Shown here: positions 7,625 through 15,816 of the stretch, piece by piece | Layout: every line of letters begins with the position of its first letter | Position numbering within the stretch: position 1 is the first letter of the stretch | Assembly (NCBI RefSeq): GCF_030389965.1 | Contig: NZ_CP128400.1 | Location: 1,426,001-1,490,000 of the forward strand | Direction of reading: 5' to 3' | From: Candidatus Chlorohelix allophototropha | GTDB taxonomy: Bacteria > Chloroflexota > Chloroflexia > Chloroheliales > Chloroheliaceae | DNA length: 64,000 nucleotides | Position numbers and translations under genes: made by a program | The notes under the pieces: generated by a model | The model's input: only the letters and a program-made list of their open reading frames with translations | What the model was told of the DNA's origin: nothing | Databases searched by the model: none

Positions 7625-8527
7625 GTGTTTGGAAAAGAAGAATTTTACCGGATAATCCTAGATAATCTGTTTGATGGTGTTTATCTGGTTGGAAAAGATA
7701 AAAGGATTACCTACTGGAATAAGGGGGCAACACGTATTACGGGTTACGATAGTGAAACCGTAATAGGTCGTAAATGTTCTGAGAACCTACTAATGCATGT
7801 AAGCGAGTCTGGGACTCTCCTTTGTATTACTGGATGTCCAATTTCTGAAACAATTACCGACGGTGCGGTTCGTGAAGCGGAAGTGTTTCTGCATCATAGT
7901 GATGGGCATCGTGTCCCTGTATTGGTTCGGGTAGCTCCATTAGTGGATGAGGAAGGTAATATTATTGGCGCGGTGGAAAGTTTCAGCGATAACTCTATCA
8001 CCATACAAGAACGCAAACGAGCCAATAATTTTCAAAAAGAGGCAATGGAAGATGCCCTCACCGGTATTGGCAATCGCCGTTTTATCGAGCATAAATTTCG
8101 CTTTTCTCTAGGCGAAGCCCAACAACTGGGTGATCAAATTGGTGTATTATTAATTGATATAGACTACTTTAAAAAGGTAAATGATAATTACGGGCATGAT
8201 ATTGGCGATCAAGTTTTAAAAATGGTTGCTAAAACAATTGCTAATAATGTTCGCGTAACAGACTTTGTTGGTCGTTGGGGCGGAGAAGAATTTGTTGTGG
8301 TATTACACAATATGGATCAAGAGCGACTAATAGCAATTAGCGAGAAAATCAGAGCGTTGGTGGGGAAAGCTCAATTGCATACTCTACACGGCGAGATTAA
8401 AGTTACTATTTCTATCGGCGCTGCTCTCAATAGCACCAATGATACGCCCGATAGTTTATTTGAGCGTATTGACAAATTGCTCTACCAGAGTAAGAGTGAG
8501 GGACGCAACCGGGTAAGTTACTCCTAG
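7625..8527 (+). CDS. PAS-GGDEF diguanylate cyclase
   Basis: 300 residues, cytoplasmic, starting at GTG 7625 after a GAAGGTGA ribosome-binding site. A PAS sensor domain (about 8-125) has FDGVYLVGKDKRITYWNKGA and a PAC-like end. It contains Cys residues (CSENLL, LLCITGCP) that could bind metal or sense redox; that is inference. The GGDEF domain (about 135-300) has the metal site IDIDYFKKVND, catalytic G219-G220-E221-E222-F223, and an intact inhibitory I-site RVTD (210-213). The enzyme should make c-di-GMP from two GTP and be product-inhibited. No c-di-GMP effector gene is recognised nearby. Confidence 0.92.
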   Translation: MFGKEEFYRIILDNLFDGVYLVGKDKRITYWNKGATRITGYDSETVIGRKCSENLLMHVSESGTLLCITGCPISETITDGAVREAEVFLHHSDGHRVPVLVRVAPLVDEEGNIIGAVESFSDNSITIQERKRANNFQKEAMEDALTGIGNRRFIEHKFRFSLGEAQQLGDQIGVLLIDIDYFKKVNDNYGHDIGDQVLKMVAKTIANNVRVTDFVGRWGGEEFVVVLHNMDQERLIAISEKIRALVGKAQLHTLHGEIKVTISIGAALNSTNDTPDSLFERIDKLLYQSKSEGRNRVSYS

Positions 8528-8558
8528 AATTCTAATGTGCTATTATATTTTTATTCAC

Positions 8559-8600
8559 AAATCCGCTGGGATGTTACATCTTGACGGATTTCTCTTTTTT
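8559..8600 (+). terminator. Terminator after the diguanylate cyclase gene
   Basis: AAATCCG (8559-8565) pairs with CGGATTT (8585-8591) and is followed directly by CTCTTTTTT. The 19-base loop is long, but the tail is good. Confidence 0.6.
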
Positions 8601-8689
8601 ACTACCATAATTTGAAATCGCATCGTTTAAATAGATTATACAAATAAAATTTAGTTGCAAATAAGCCCGTTAAAAATTCAGGGCTATTA

Positions 8690-8698
8690 TGTTATAAT
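8690..8698 (+). promoter_or_regulatory. Extended -10 promoter candidate for the FHA cluster
   Basis: TGTTATAAT is a perfect -10 hexamer with the extended TG. A weak -35 (TTAAAA) lies 17 bases upstream. Transcription would start near 8705, leaving a leader of about 110 bases before the TTG at 8815. Confidence 0.5.
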
Positions 8699-8814
8699 GT
8701 TATATACTCATTTTAAGAGTATTTGCTCATCTGCCAAGTAAATCCCTGAAAGATACCCAATTAATATCATTATTTATTGCGTTTTAGAACTAAAATATTC
8801 GAGAGGTTGTTGTC

Positions 8815-11800
8815 TTGGCGGAAGTAGCACCGCAAACCCCACATTTAAGAATCCTTAACGGTCCTCAGCAAGGTACTTGCATCCCGTTAGATTTTAATGC
8901 ATTAGCTATTACCCCCTTTGTTATCGGACGTGCCCCTGATTCGAATTTTTTATTGCAAGACCCCACTAACCGGGTATCTCGTCACCATTCAGAGTTTGCT
9001 TGGCGTAAAGAGGATGAAGTTTTAACCCTACGTGATACTTCCAGCAATGGCACTTATCTGAACGGGCAACAGATCGGCAGTCTTATGCCACTTTTCCCCG
9101 GCGATATAATCGGCTGTGGTAGTATCCAATTGCTTTTTTTTGTACCGGTGGATGGTATTAAAACCTTACTGGCTCAATTGCCTGATGAGAAACACATGCC
9201 TGAAGATACTTGGCCCGGTGTTGCTCGTCTCGATGTGCTGGTTAGTGATGCTCGCAACTTGAGGGTTGGTTCTTTTATTAGGTTAATTCCAACACATCCC
9301 CTCAGTATCGGGCGATTTGGCGATAATGATTTGCAATTGTTGGACGAAGATGTCAGTCGGAGCCATGCTGAGATTCGCTGGATTAGCAATGGCTACGTAT
9401 TGCGAGATTTGGGCGCTGCCAACCCTACTTATATCAATGATGTGGCGCTGGATGCCCCCCGTCGCTTGCAGGATGGTGATACCATCAATATACGTGGAAG
9501 TGAGTTTTCGTATCGTGCTTCGCGTGTACCCTACCAAGTATCTACCAAACTGGAGGCAGTGAAAATAACTTCGCAACGCCTTCGCTTTGCGCTTGATCAC
9601 AGCCAGTTACATCTTGGTGCGCGGTTTCTTGGTTTGCCTCGTGATCGTCAGGTTCAAATAGGACGTTCTGAAAGCAATGACTTGCGCCTTCTTGACCCCT
9701 ATGTTTCAAAACGCCACGCAATTTTGGTATATGAATCAGGGCGTTATGTGTTAACCGATCTCGGTACTTCCAACGGTGTGTTGGTAAACGGTCAGGATAT
9801 TAAACGTCCGATTGCCCTGAACGGTGGAGACCGTCTTAAAATAGGTCAGTTTGAGTTCATTTTCGAAGATTATGAACCCTCTCGCGAAGATGGTCAAACT
9901 GTGATGCTCAGAAGTGGGCAACCTGTTACCCTTGAAATGGCTGATTCAACCCAAACAATCGCAGATTCAGGTTCACCGGATGTTGCCGGAATGCAAGCGG
10001 TTAAGGAAGAAAAGAATCTGCATCCGCTTCGCAAGATTCCACCTTTCGATGAATTGGACGATGAACTATTTAAACAGCTTCAACCTTATTTCAAACAGGT
10101 TACTTACAATTCAGAACAGGAAATTGCGCGAGAAGGGCAGGGTAAAGGGGCATTTTTTGCCGTATTATCGGGATATATAACTATCTCGCGTGCTTTGAAT
10201 GAGCGGCGGGATGAACGATTGGTGCTGGCTGAAATCGGACCCGGTGCAATCTACGGTGAGCGTACAATTTTTGCCAACCAACCCTTTGTCAATCGTTTGG
10301 TGGCGCGTACTAGGGTGGAAGCGCTTCGATTGGAAGAGTCGGATTTTGTACGGACATTCAGCAATAATCCTAAAATCCTTTCTTTCTTTCAACAACAAGT
10401 TGCCACTTATTCGACTGCTACTTGGTTACGCGGCACTATTTTAATGCGCACTCTCTCGGACAGAACAATCCGCGACTTGGCTGCTCGTATGCGCTATCGT
10501 TCATTTAAACCGGGTGAACTCATCGGTGAAAAAGATAAACCATGCGATCAGTTCTTCCTGATTGTAGGGGGTGAGGCTACTGCTTTTACCGTAAATAGCA
10601 AAGGAACCGAACAGGTTATTGCCGAGCTTGAAGAAGGCGACACTTTTGGCGATGGGATTGCTAGCGAAGGTGAAACCTATCCGGTGACAGTGCGTGCTCG
10701 GAAACTGGTAGATGCTTACGCCCTTGCTAAAGCCGATTTTGAGACGGTATTGAGTCAGAGCGCCGATCCGGTAGCAAATCTTGGCGCCGAATTATTGGGC
10801 TTACCGCTAGGCGCGGTACTAAACCGCATCAGCCCTTTTACTACAATGCCCCCGCAATTAGTAGCTCAAATTGCCGCCCGTATGAAGGTTAAAAAGTTTC
10901 CCAAAGGGCGGGTTATTTTCAAAGAAGGGGAACGTGCAGACGCATTTTATATTATCCGCAAAGGACAAATTGAGCTTAGTTTCCAGACTCGTAGTGGTGA
11001 GAATCGCACCGATATGACAATCGGACCGGGTCAGTTTTTTGGCGAGACTGCCCTATCCGATAACCCAACCCGCACCAATACCTGTCATGCAGTTGAAGAA
11101 GTGCAGTTATTGACCTTGTACCGCCCCCAATTTGAAGAAGTGCTGAAATTAGGCGGAAATTACGCGCTTGGTCAGTATTTTGCCAAAGGTATCAGCAAAC
11201 GTTATCGCCCGAAGCGCGTAGCCGATTGGTCTATCACCGAACAAACCAATGCTATGGGTGAAACCCAGCATCTTTTGAGCAAGGGTGAGGATTATTTCAA
11301 GCTCTCAGAGGGCGGTTATTTCCTGTGGCAATTGATGGATGGTGATAATAGCATTAACGATTTGGCACTGTCCTATTTTATGGAATTTAAAAGTCTTGAC
11401 CTAGAGGGTGTATCCAACCTCGTGGGGCAGTTGCAAGCAGCAGGTTTTCTGGAAGTGCCTAAGGTGGATGAGCGCTTACTAGGGGAGAAGCAAGGTAAGG
11501 AACGAAGCATTATAGGAAAATTGTGGCAACCGATTTTCCGAACGTTGACTTATACCACAGAAATTAAAAATGTGGATGGCTTTTTCACAGGTTTGTACCG
11601 CTACTTTGGCAGGGTATTTTTCTGGAAACCGCTTGTATTTCTCTTCGCTCTCATTGTACTAGCCGGAACGGCTGCTTTTGTTTGGAAGGGTGGTCTTTCG
11701 GCACTGGTGCAACCGCCCATTGCTTTATTTGCCACCGGACTATGGTGGATACTTATTCTGGTCTTATTATTTAACTTCTTTATTCATGAAATTGCGCATG

Positions 11801-12504
11801 GTCTAGCCTGCAAACATTTTGGGCGGAAAGTAATGGGAGTAGGCGTAGGCTGGAATCTGGTAGGGCCTGTGTTTTTGGTCGATACAAACCAGATATGGTT
11901 GGAAAAACGCTGGCCCCGTATTGTCGTAAACTTGGCAGGTCCGTTAACCAATATTCTTTTCTGTAATATTTGTTTTCTGTGGCTATTTTTGGTGTCTGAA
12001 AGCGATACCCATACCCGGGATGCCCTATTTCAATTAGGCGTTATTGCCTTCACATTGGCATATATTAATCTCAATCCTTTGGTGGAAGGCGACGGTTATT
12101 ACGCTTTAATGGATTGGGTGGAAATTCCAAGCTTGCGCAAAAAAGCATTGGTACATGTTCGAAGGCGATTGACGCGCAAGCCTGATGTGAGGCATTATAC
12201 ACAGCGAGAGAAACGCATCTTTAATTGGTTTGTAGCGTTTATTCCCATCTATCTGCTGGTTATCATGGCTCAGTTTATTTTCTGGTTGGGCGGAATTACG
12301 ATAGCCTTGCTACATAATAGTTTGAATTTTGATAGCGATACTTCTCTGTGGTTAGGGGTGGGATTAGCAGTAATTGTAACATTGTTGATGGCGATTCCAA
12401 TGTTTGGCGAGCTTTTTGTAATCAGCGCTGCGGGTAGTGGTGATGATGAAGACGATACCGTTCGTACTGGAAGTGCCCGTGGAGGTCGTCGCCAAAACCG
12501 CTAG
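8815..12504 (+). CDS. FHA x3 - cNMP-binding x3 - PqqD-like - M50 membrane zinc peptidase fusion
   Basis: 1229 residues from a TTG start. Order of parts: three FHA domains (about 10-110, 140-235, 255-355; motifs IGRAPDSN/SRHHSEF/SSNGTYLNG, IGRFGDND/VSRSHAEI, IGRSESND/VSKRHAIL/TSNGVLVNG). Three cyclic-nucleotide-binding-type domains follow (about 410-525, 540-650, 665-780); only the third keeps a near-normal phosphate cassette (FFGETALSDNPTRT). Then a PqqD-like winged segment (about 815-880) and a multi-helix C-terminus carrying H991-E-I-A-H995 and N1087-P...D1093-G, the zinc-site motifs of site-2-protease-type M50 peptidases. FHA domains bind phosphothreonine. The protein probably couples cytoplasmic signals to intramembrane proteolysis or to peptide maturation or export; the substrate is unknown. 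It heads a run of three FHA genes. Confidence 0.85.
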   Translation: MAEVAPQTPHLRILNGPQQGTCIPLDFNALAITPFVIGRAPDSNFLLQDPTNRVSRHHSEFAWRKEDEVLTLRDTSSNGTYLNGQQIGSLMPLFPGDIIGCGSIQLLFFVPVDGIKTLLAQLPDEKHMPEDTWPGVARLDVLVSDARNLRVGSFIRLIPTHPLSIGRFGDNDLQLLDEDVSRSHAEIRWISNGYVLRDLGAANPTYINDVALDAPRRLQDGDTINIRGSEFSYRASRVPYQVSTKLEAVKITSQRLRFALDHSQLHLGARFLGLPRDRQVQIGRSESNDLRLLDPYVSKRHAILVYESGRYVLTDLGTSNGVLVNGQDIKRPIALNGGDRLKIGQFEFIFEDYEPSREDGQTVMLRSGQPVTLEMADSTQTIADSGSPDVAGMQAVKEEKNLHPLRKIPPFDELDDELFKQLQPYFKQVTYNSEQEIAREGQGKGAFFAVLSGYITISRALNERRDERLVLAEIGPGAIYGERTIFANQPFVNRLVARTRVEALRLEESDFVRTFSNNPKILSFFQQQVATYSTATWLRGTILMRTLSDRTIRDLAARMRYRSFKPGELIGEKDKPCDQFFLIVGGEATAFTVNSKGTEQVIAELEEGDTFGDGIASEGETYPVTVRARKLVDAYALAKADFETVLSQSADPVANLGAELLGLPLGAVLNRISPFTTMPPQLVAQIAARMKVKKFPKGRVIFKEGERADAFYIIRKGQIELSFQTRSGENRTDMTIGPGQFFGETALSDNPTRTNTCHAVEEVQLLTLYRPQFEEVLKLGGNYALGQYFAKGISKRYRPKRVADWSITEQTNAMGETQHLLSKGEDYFKLSEGGYFLWQLMDGDNSINDLALSYFMEFKSLDLEGVSNLVGQLQAAGFLEVPKVDERLLGEKQGKERSIIGKLWQPIFRTLTYTTEIKNVDGFFTGLYRYFGRVFFWKPLVFLFALIVLAGTAAFVWKGGLSALVQPPIALFATGLWWILILVLLFNFFIHEIAHGLACKHFGRKVMGVGVGWNLVGPVFLVDTNQIWLEKRWPRIVVNLAGPLTNILFCNICFLWLFLVSESDTHTRDALFQLGVIAFTLAYINLNPLVEGDGYYALMDWVEIPSLRKKALVHVRRRLTRKPDVRHYTQREKRIFNWFVAFIPIYLLVIMAQFIFWLGGITIALLHNSLNFDSDTSLWLGVGLAVIVTLLMAIPMFGELFVISAAGSGDDEDDTVRTGSARGGRRQNR

Positions 12505-12524
12505 GGTAAAGGGGTGTAGGTTAA

Positions 12525-14243
12525 TTGAGTCAGCCTGTAGTCGTTAACCGTGAAGGTCCTCAGTTAAAAATGAATTTTGTTACCGGACCACGCACCGGAG
12601 AACGCTTGAGTCTGCCTTATCCTGAGCAAGGCATTTCCACAATATTACTAGGACGCAGCCGCGAATGTCCTATCTGGATAGATAGCGCCGATGTAAGCCG
12701 CCGTCACGCCGAGATTTTTGCAGGTCAACATGGTCAGTTATTGATTCATGATTTGGGTAGCATCAATGGTACTTTGGTTAACGGTCAAATTGCCCAACTA
12801 ACCGCCCCATTACCTTTGCATCCCGGCGATCATATTAAGCTAGGCTTGACTGAAATACTCTTTGAAGGCGTTACAGGCGTACCAGCACCACGTCCTAATC
12901 CCACTCCAATCGTAACTACCCGCCCAACCGCCTCTCTTTCTGACGACATCTTTATTTACATCTTTTTGAGAAATGGTCAGCGTTACCTGTTTTCCGGCGA
13001 AGAAGCTACTATTGGGCGTGGACAAGCCAATGATATAGTAATTGATAGCAATAGTATGTCACGCCAGCATGCCCGCCTCGCCCGCACCCCAAACGGCGTA
13101 TATATCAGCGATCTTGGTAGCACCAATAAAACCTTTGTAAACGGTGTGCAAGCGGATGCGCCGATCATGCTACATGATGGCGATATCCTGCGGTTTGGCG
13201 ATGTTGAAGCAGATTTTAAAATAGAGAACCAGCGACTAAGTGCCGTTTTCAGAGCAGATGACCTTAACATCCCTGAACTTGAGGATGGTACCAAATTTGA
13301 TAAAACTTTCCTAGGTGACATGACGTTTCGGGAAATTACCCAAAATAGCCCGGATGATATACGGCGCTCTATTGAAGAGGGCGAAACAAATCTAGCGGTG
13401 AATTTGATTGTTGTTGGGCGAAACCAGCGGCAATCTAGCGCGGCGTTACCAGAAGGCACGGCTCTTTATCGCCCTGAAATAGCACGCCCTGCTGTACCAC
13501 AAGCGCGGCTTGGGGCAGAGGTAGCGCGTTTGGAAGGGGTGTGGTACAACGAAGGCAGTGGGCGCGCCTCCACCCTTTTACTCAAAGACGTGAGAATTGG
13601 TTTGCGTCAAGGTGAATTGGTAGCATTAGTTGGTCCTTCCGGCTCAGGTAAAAGTGAATTAGTTGAAATTATGGGCGGTTTTCTAGCTGCTGATCGTGGT
13701 ACGGTATCAATTCTTGGTTATCAAATACCAACCCACGAAAGCTGGCGCGGTAAAAAACGCTTAAATCTTGAAGAAGAGCGCGACCATGTACGTTGGCGAA
13801 GTCGCAATATTGGCTATATGAACAGTGATTTGAACCAGCTAAATCCTCGCCTGACTATTTTGGAGCAAATCACCACCGCGATTGAATTAGCAGGTACGGT
13901 GGTTGACCCTCGCCGCCGCAACGAGATCGCAATGGAGCGTCTGTTTCTAGTCGGTCTTACCGACCCTGAAATCCCACGTCTTAAGCCCTCTGATCTTAAT
14001 CGTCGTGAAAAGCAACTCGTGGCACTTGCACGGGCGCTTGCAAATGACCCACCCATTTTATTAGGCGATGAACCAATTGGTAATCTGCCAAGTGATGCCG
14101 CTAATTATGTTTTTAAATTGCTACAACAGTTTGTAGCTTCGGGGAAAACAGTGTTAATGGTAACCCATGATGCTTATTGGGCACGCAATGCCACCCGCCA
14201 AATTGAAATACTCGACGGTGAGATTGTTGGCAGTCTTTCCTGA
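12525..14243 (+). CDS. FHA x2 - ABC ATPase fusion with degenerate signature and Q-loop
   Basis: 572 residues from TTG 12525, 20 bases after the previous stop. Two FHA domains occupy about 15-110 (LGRSRECP, SRRHAEIF, GSINGTLVNG) and 145-235 (IGRGQAND, SRQHARL, GSTNKTFVNG). A LolD/MacB-like ATPase domain covers about 335-570. Walker A is G370-PSGSGKS, Walker B ends ILLGDEP (D515, E516), and the H-loop MVTHD is kept. The signature LSGGQ is replaced by L491-N-R-R-E, the Q-loop glutamine region reads YMNSDLNQLNP, and the D-loop has NLPS. No permease domain or permease gene follows. It may bind ATP without driving normal transport, acting as a regulatory partner of the peptidase upstream; this is inference. 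Confidence 0.82.
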   Translation: MSQPVVVNREGPQLKMNFVTGPRTGERLSLPYPEQGISTILLGRSRECPIWIDSADVSRRHAEIFAGQHGQLLIHDLGSINGTLVNGQIAQLTAPLPLHPGDHIKLGLTEILFEGVTGVPAPRPNPTPIVTTRPTASLSDDIFIYIFLRNGQRYLFSGEEATIGRGQANDIVIDSNSMSRQHARLARTPNGVYISDLGSTNKTFVNGVQADAPIMLHDGDILRFGDVEADFKIENQRLSAVFRADDLNIPELEDGTKFDKTFLGDMTFREITQNSPDDIRRSIEEGETNLAVNLIVVGRNQRQSSAALPEGTALYRPEIARPAVPQARLGAEVARLEGVWYNEGSGRASTLLLKDVRIGLRQGELVALVGPSGSGKSELVEIMGGFLAADRGTVSILGYQIPTHESWRGKKRLNLEEERDHVRWRSRNIGYMNSDLNQLNPRLTILEQITTAIELAGTVVDPRRRNEIAMERLFLVGLTDPEIPRLKPSDLNRREKQLVALARALANDPPILLGDEPIGNLPSDAANYVFKLLQQFVASGKTVLMVTHDAYWARNATRQIEILDGEIVGSLS

Positions 14244-14371
14244 AACCCTGACGAAATTGTTATAAAAACCTAGAACCTCATAGCAGCCTTATCCGTTTAA
14301 AATATTACGGGGACACTTTTTGTTACTACAAATAACAGTAAAAAAGGGCTAGTTTTCTAGACCGGAGTACA

Positions 14372-14380
14372 TGCTATAAT
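14372..14380 (+). promoter_or_regulatory. Extended -10 element before the third FHA gene
   Basis: TGCTATAAT is an extended -10 with a perfect hexamer at 14375-14380. It puts the transcription start near 14387, close to the likely ATG (14398). This argues against the in-frame TTG at 14380, which overlaps the hexamer, as the start codon. Confidence 0.5.
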
Positions 14381-14397
14381 TGTTATTGAGAAATTTT

Positions 14398-15612
14398 ATG
14401 ACAATACCAGCTCTAGTTGATATGAAGTTAAAAATTTTAGAAGAACCTCATATGTTACCGGGCGCTCCCCAACCGGATGTCTTTGATTTGTGGCATAATC
14501 CTGCCCGTTCCAAACTCAAATTAGGCAGAAAAGTTGGAAACGATATAGTGCTGGTTGATAGTAGTGTGTCGCGCTTTCATCTCGAACTAGAGATAAGAGA
14601 AGACGGGCTGCTTGTTTGCGATATGAACAGCCAGAACGGCACTACCTTAAACGGGCGATCTCTTGCTCCCATGCAATCGGTGCTGGTTCGTCCCGGAGAT
14701 AAACTTCGAGTGGGAGATGTTTTGTTATTACTCGAAGCCACCTATGAAAACTCACCTTCAAATAAGGAATTTGATAATTTAATTTCCCAAACCTCTCAAG
14801 GGAAATTTGTTAACCTTACTACATCTGAAAATAATCCATTTGTGGAAGCTTCCGCTGATTCCGGGCAATTATCTTTTGTAGCGCAGCAGCAAGGTGTATT
14901 CGATTATTTCGGCGAACAAGCGAAACCTTCCACTGTTCGAGACCACTCCGAACTATTCCCACCGGATGCAGTGTTGCCACGTAATCAGTTTGGCTACAAG
15001 CGAGCTAAACCACGCGCCTGGCTATTTATGCTATTGGCATTGTTAATTACGGTAATTATCGGAGCTATTGTATACGTACTGGCTTTTGTAATGAACTCAG
15101 GTACTGGTTCTACGCTGGCGAATTTACCTTCTCATGTTTTTTCAAGCCCTGCAAACTCAGATTCAGCTCTCGGTGTAATTGTGGCACATCCTAGCACATG
15201 GATAAGGCAGGATGTAGATCCTTCCCGTGTAATTTTTACTAAACCCGATAGCTCTACAGCCGCTTTAACCATTGAAAAGCCACCTAGTCGTACTATACCA
15301 AATGCTAATATTAATCCTGACGAAGCAATTAAACTTTACATAACTAACATAAAAACTAAAGCTAAAAACCCTAAAATATTGTTGGATACTATAGAAACTA
15401 AACTGTTGGACAATACCCCTGCATGGATAGCAAAAGCGGTCTTCAGCACAGTTGAAGATAATGTTAGTGTGCAAGATTACACGGTTACGGTGTTAAGTTT
15501 CCAATGCAATGGTAACCTTTACTTTGCCAGCGTGGGCGAAGAAGCCCGTTTTTATAACGGGGTAGCACAACAGGATTTGGAAGCATCAATCTCCAGTATC
15601 ACCTGCCGTTAA
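14398..15612 (+). CDS. FHA - transmembrane - extracellular domain protein
   Basis: 404 residues from ATG 14398. A further in-frame ATG at 14422 is also possible, and an upstream TTG (14380) overlaps a -10 box. An FHA domain spans about 10-110 (KLGRKVGNDIVL, SRFHLELEI, NSQNGTTLNGRSL), followed by a low-complexity stretch. One membrane helix lies at about 206-232 (WLFMLLALLITVIIGAIVYV). About 170 residues follow, predicted outside the cell, resembling small PsbP/LpqN-like folds by size and pattern (GVIVAHPSTWIRQDVDPSRV); this resemblance is weak. It completes the three-gene FHA group and could carry a phosphothreonine-dependent signal across the membrane. Function unknown. Confidence 0.75.
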   Translation: MTIPALVDMKLKILEEPHMLPGAPQPDVFDLWHNPARSKLKLGRKVGNDIVLVDSSVSRFHLELEIREDGLLVCDMNSQNGTTLNGRSLAPMQSVLVRPGDKLRVGDVLLLLEATYENSPSNKEFDNLISQTSQGKFVNLTTSENNPFVEASADSGQLSFVAQQQGVFDYFGEQAKPSTVRDHSELFPPDAVLPRNQFGYKRAKPRAWLFMLLALLITVIIGAIVYVLAFVMNSGTGSTLANLPSHVFSSPANSDSALGVIVAHPSTWIRQDVDPSRVIFTKPDSSTAALTIEKPPSRTIPNANINPDEAIKLYITNIKTKAKNPKILLDTIETKLLDNTPAWIAKAVFSTVEDNVSVQDYTVTVLSFQCNGNLYFASVGEEARFYNGVAQQDLEASISSITCR

Positions 15613-15700
15613 ACCCTTAAAACCTTTTGTAATAAAATCCCCTACAGCATGCTCTGAAAAAACCTTACAGTTAGCCAAAACACGTTAGGTTTGCGTCTCC

Positions 15701-15730
15701 TTGACATTAAGCATACTCAAGTCGTAAACT
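15701..15730 (+). promoter_or_regulatory. Promoter candidate for PEP carboxykinase
   Basis: A perfect -35 TTGACA (15701-15706) is followed after 18 bases by TAAACT (15725-15730), about 85 bases before the ATG at 15817. Confidence 0.5.
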
Positions 15731-15816
15731 TAGACAATTGTAATAAACCATTTGGATAAAACTAACTAGCCATATGAGGCTAACTGGATAATTTGATGTC
15801 TAGAATAGGAGACACT

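Noticed and set aside
14380-14397. TTG 14380 as the start of the third FHA gene
   Set aside because: It overlaps the last base of a TATAAT box, so it would lie upstream of the expected transcription start.
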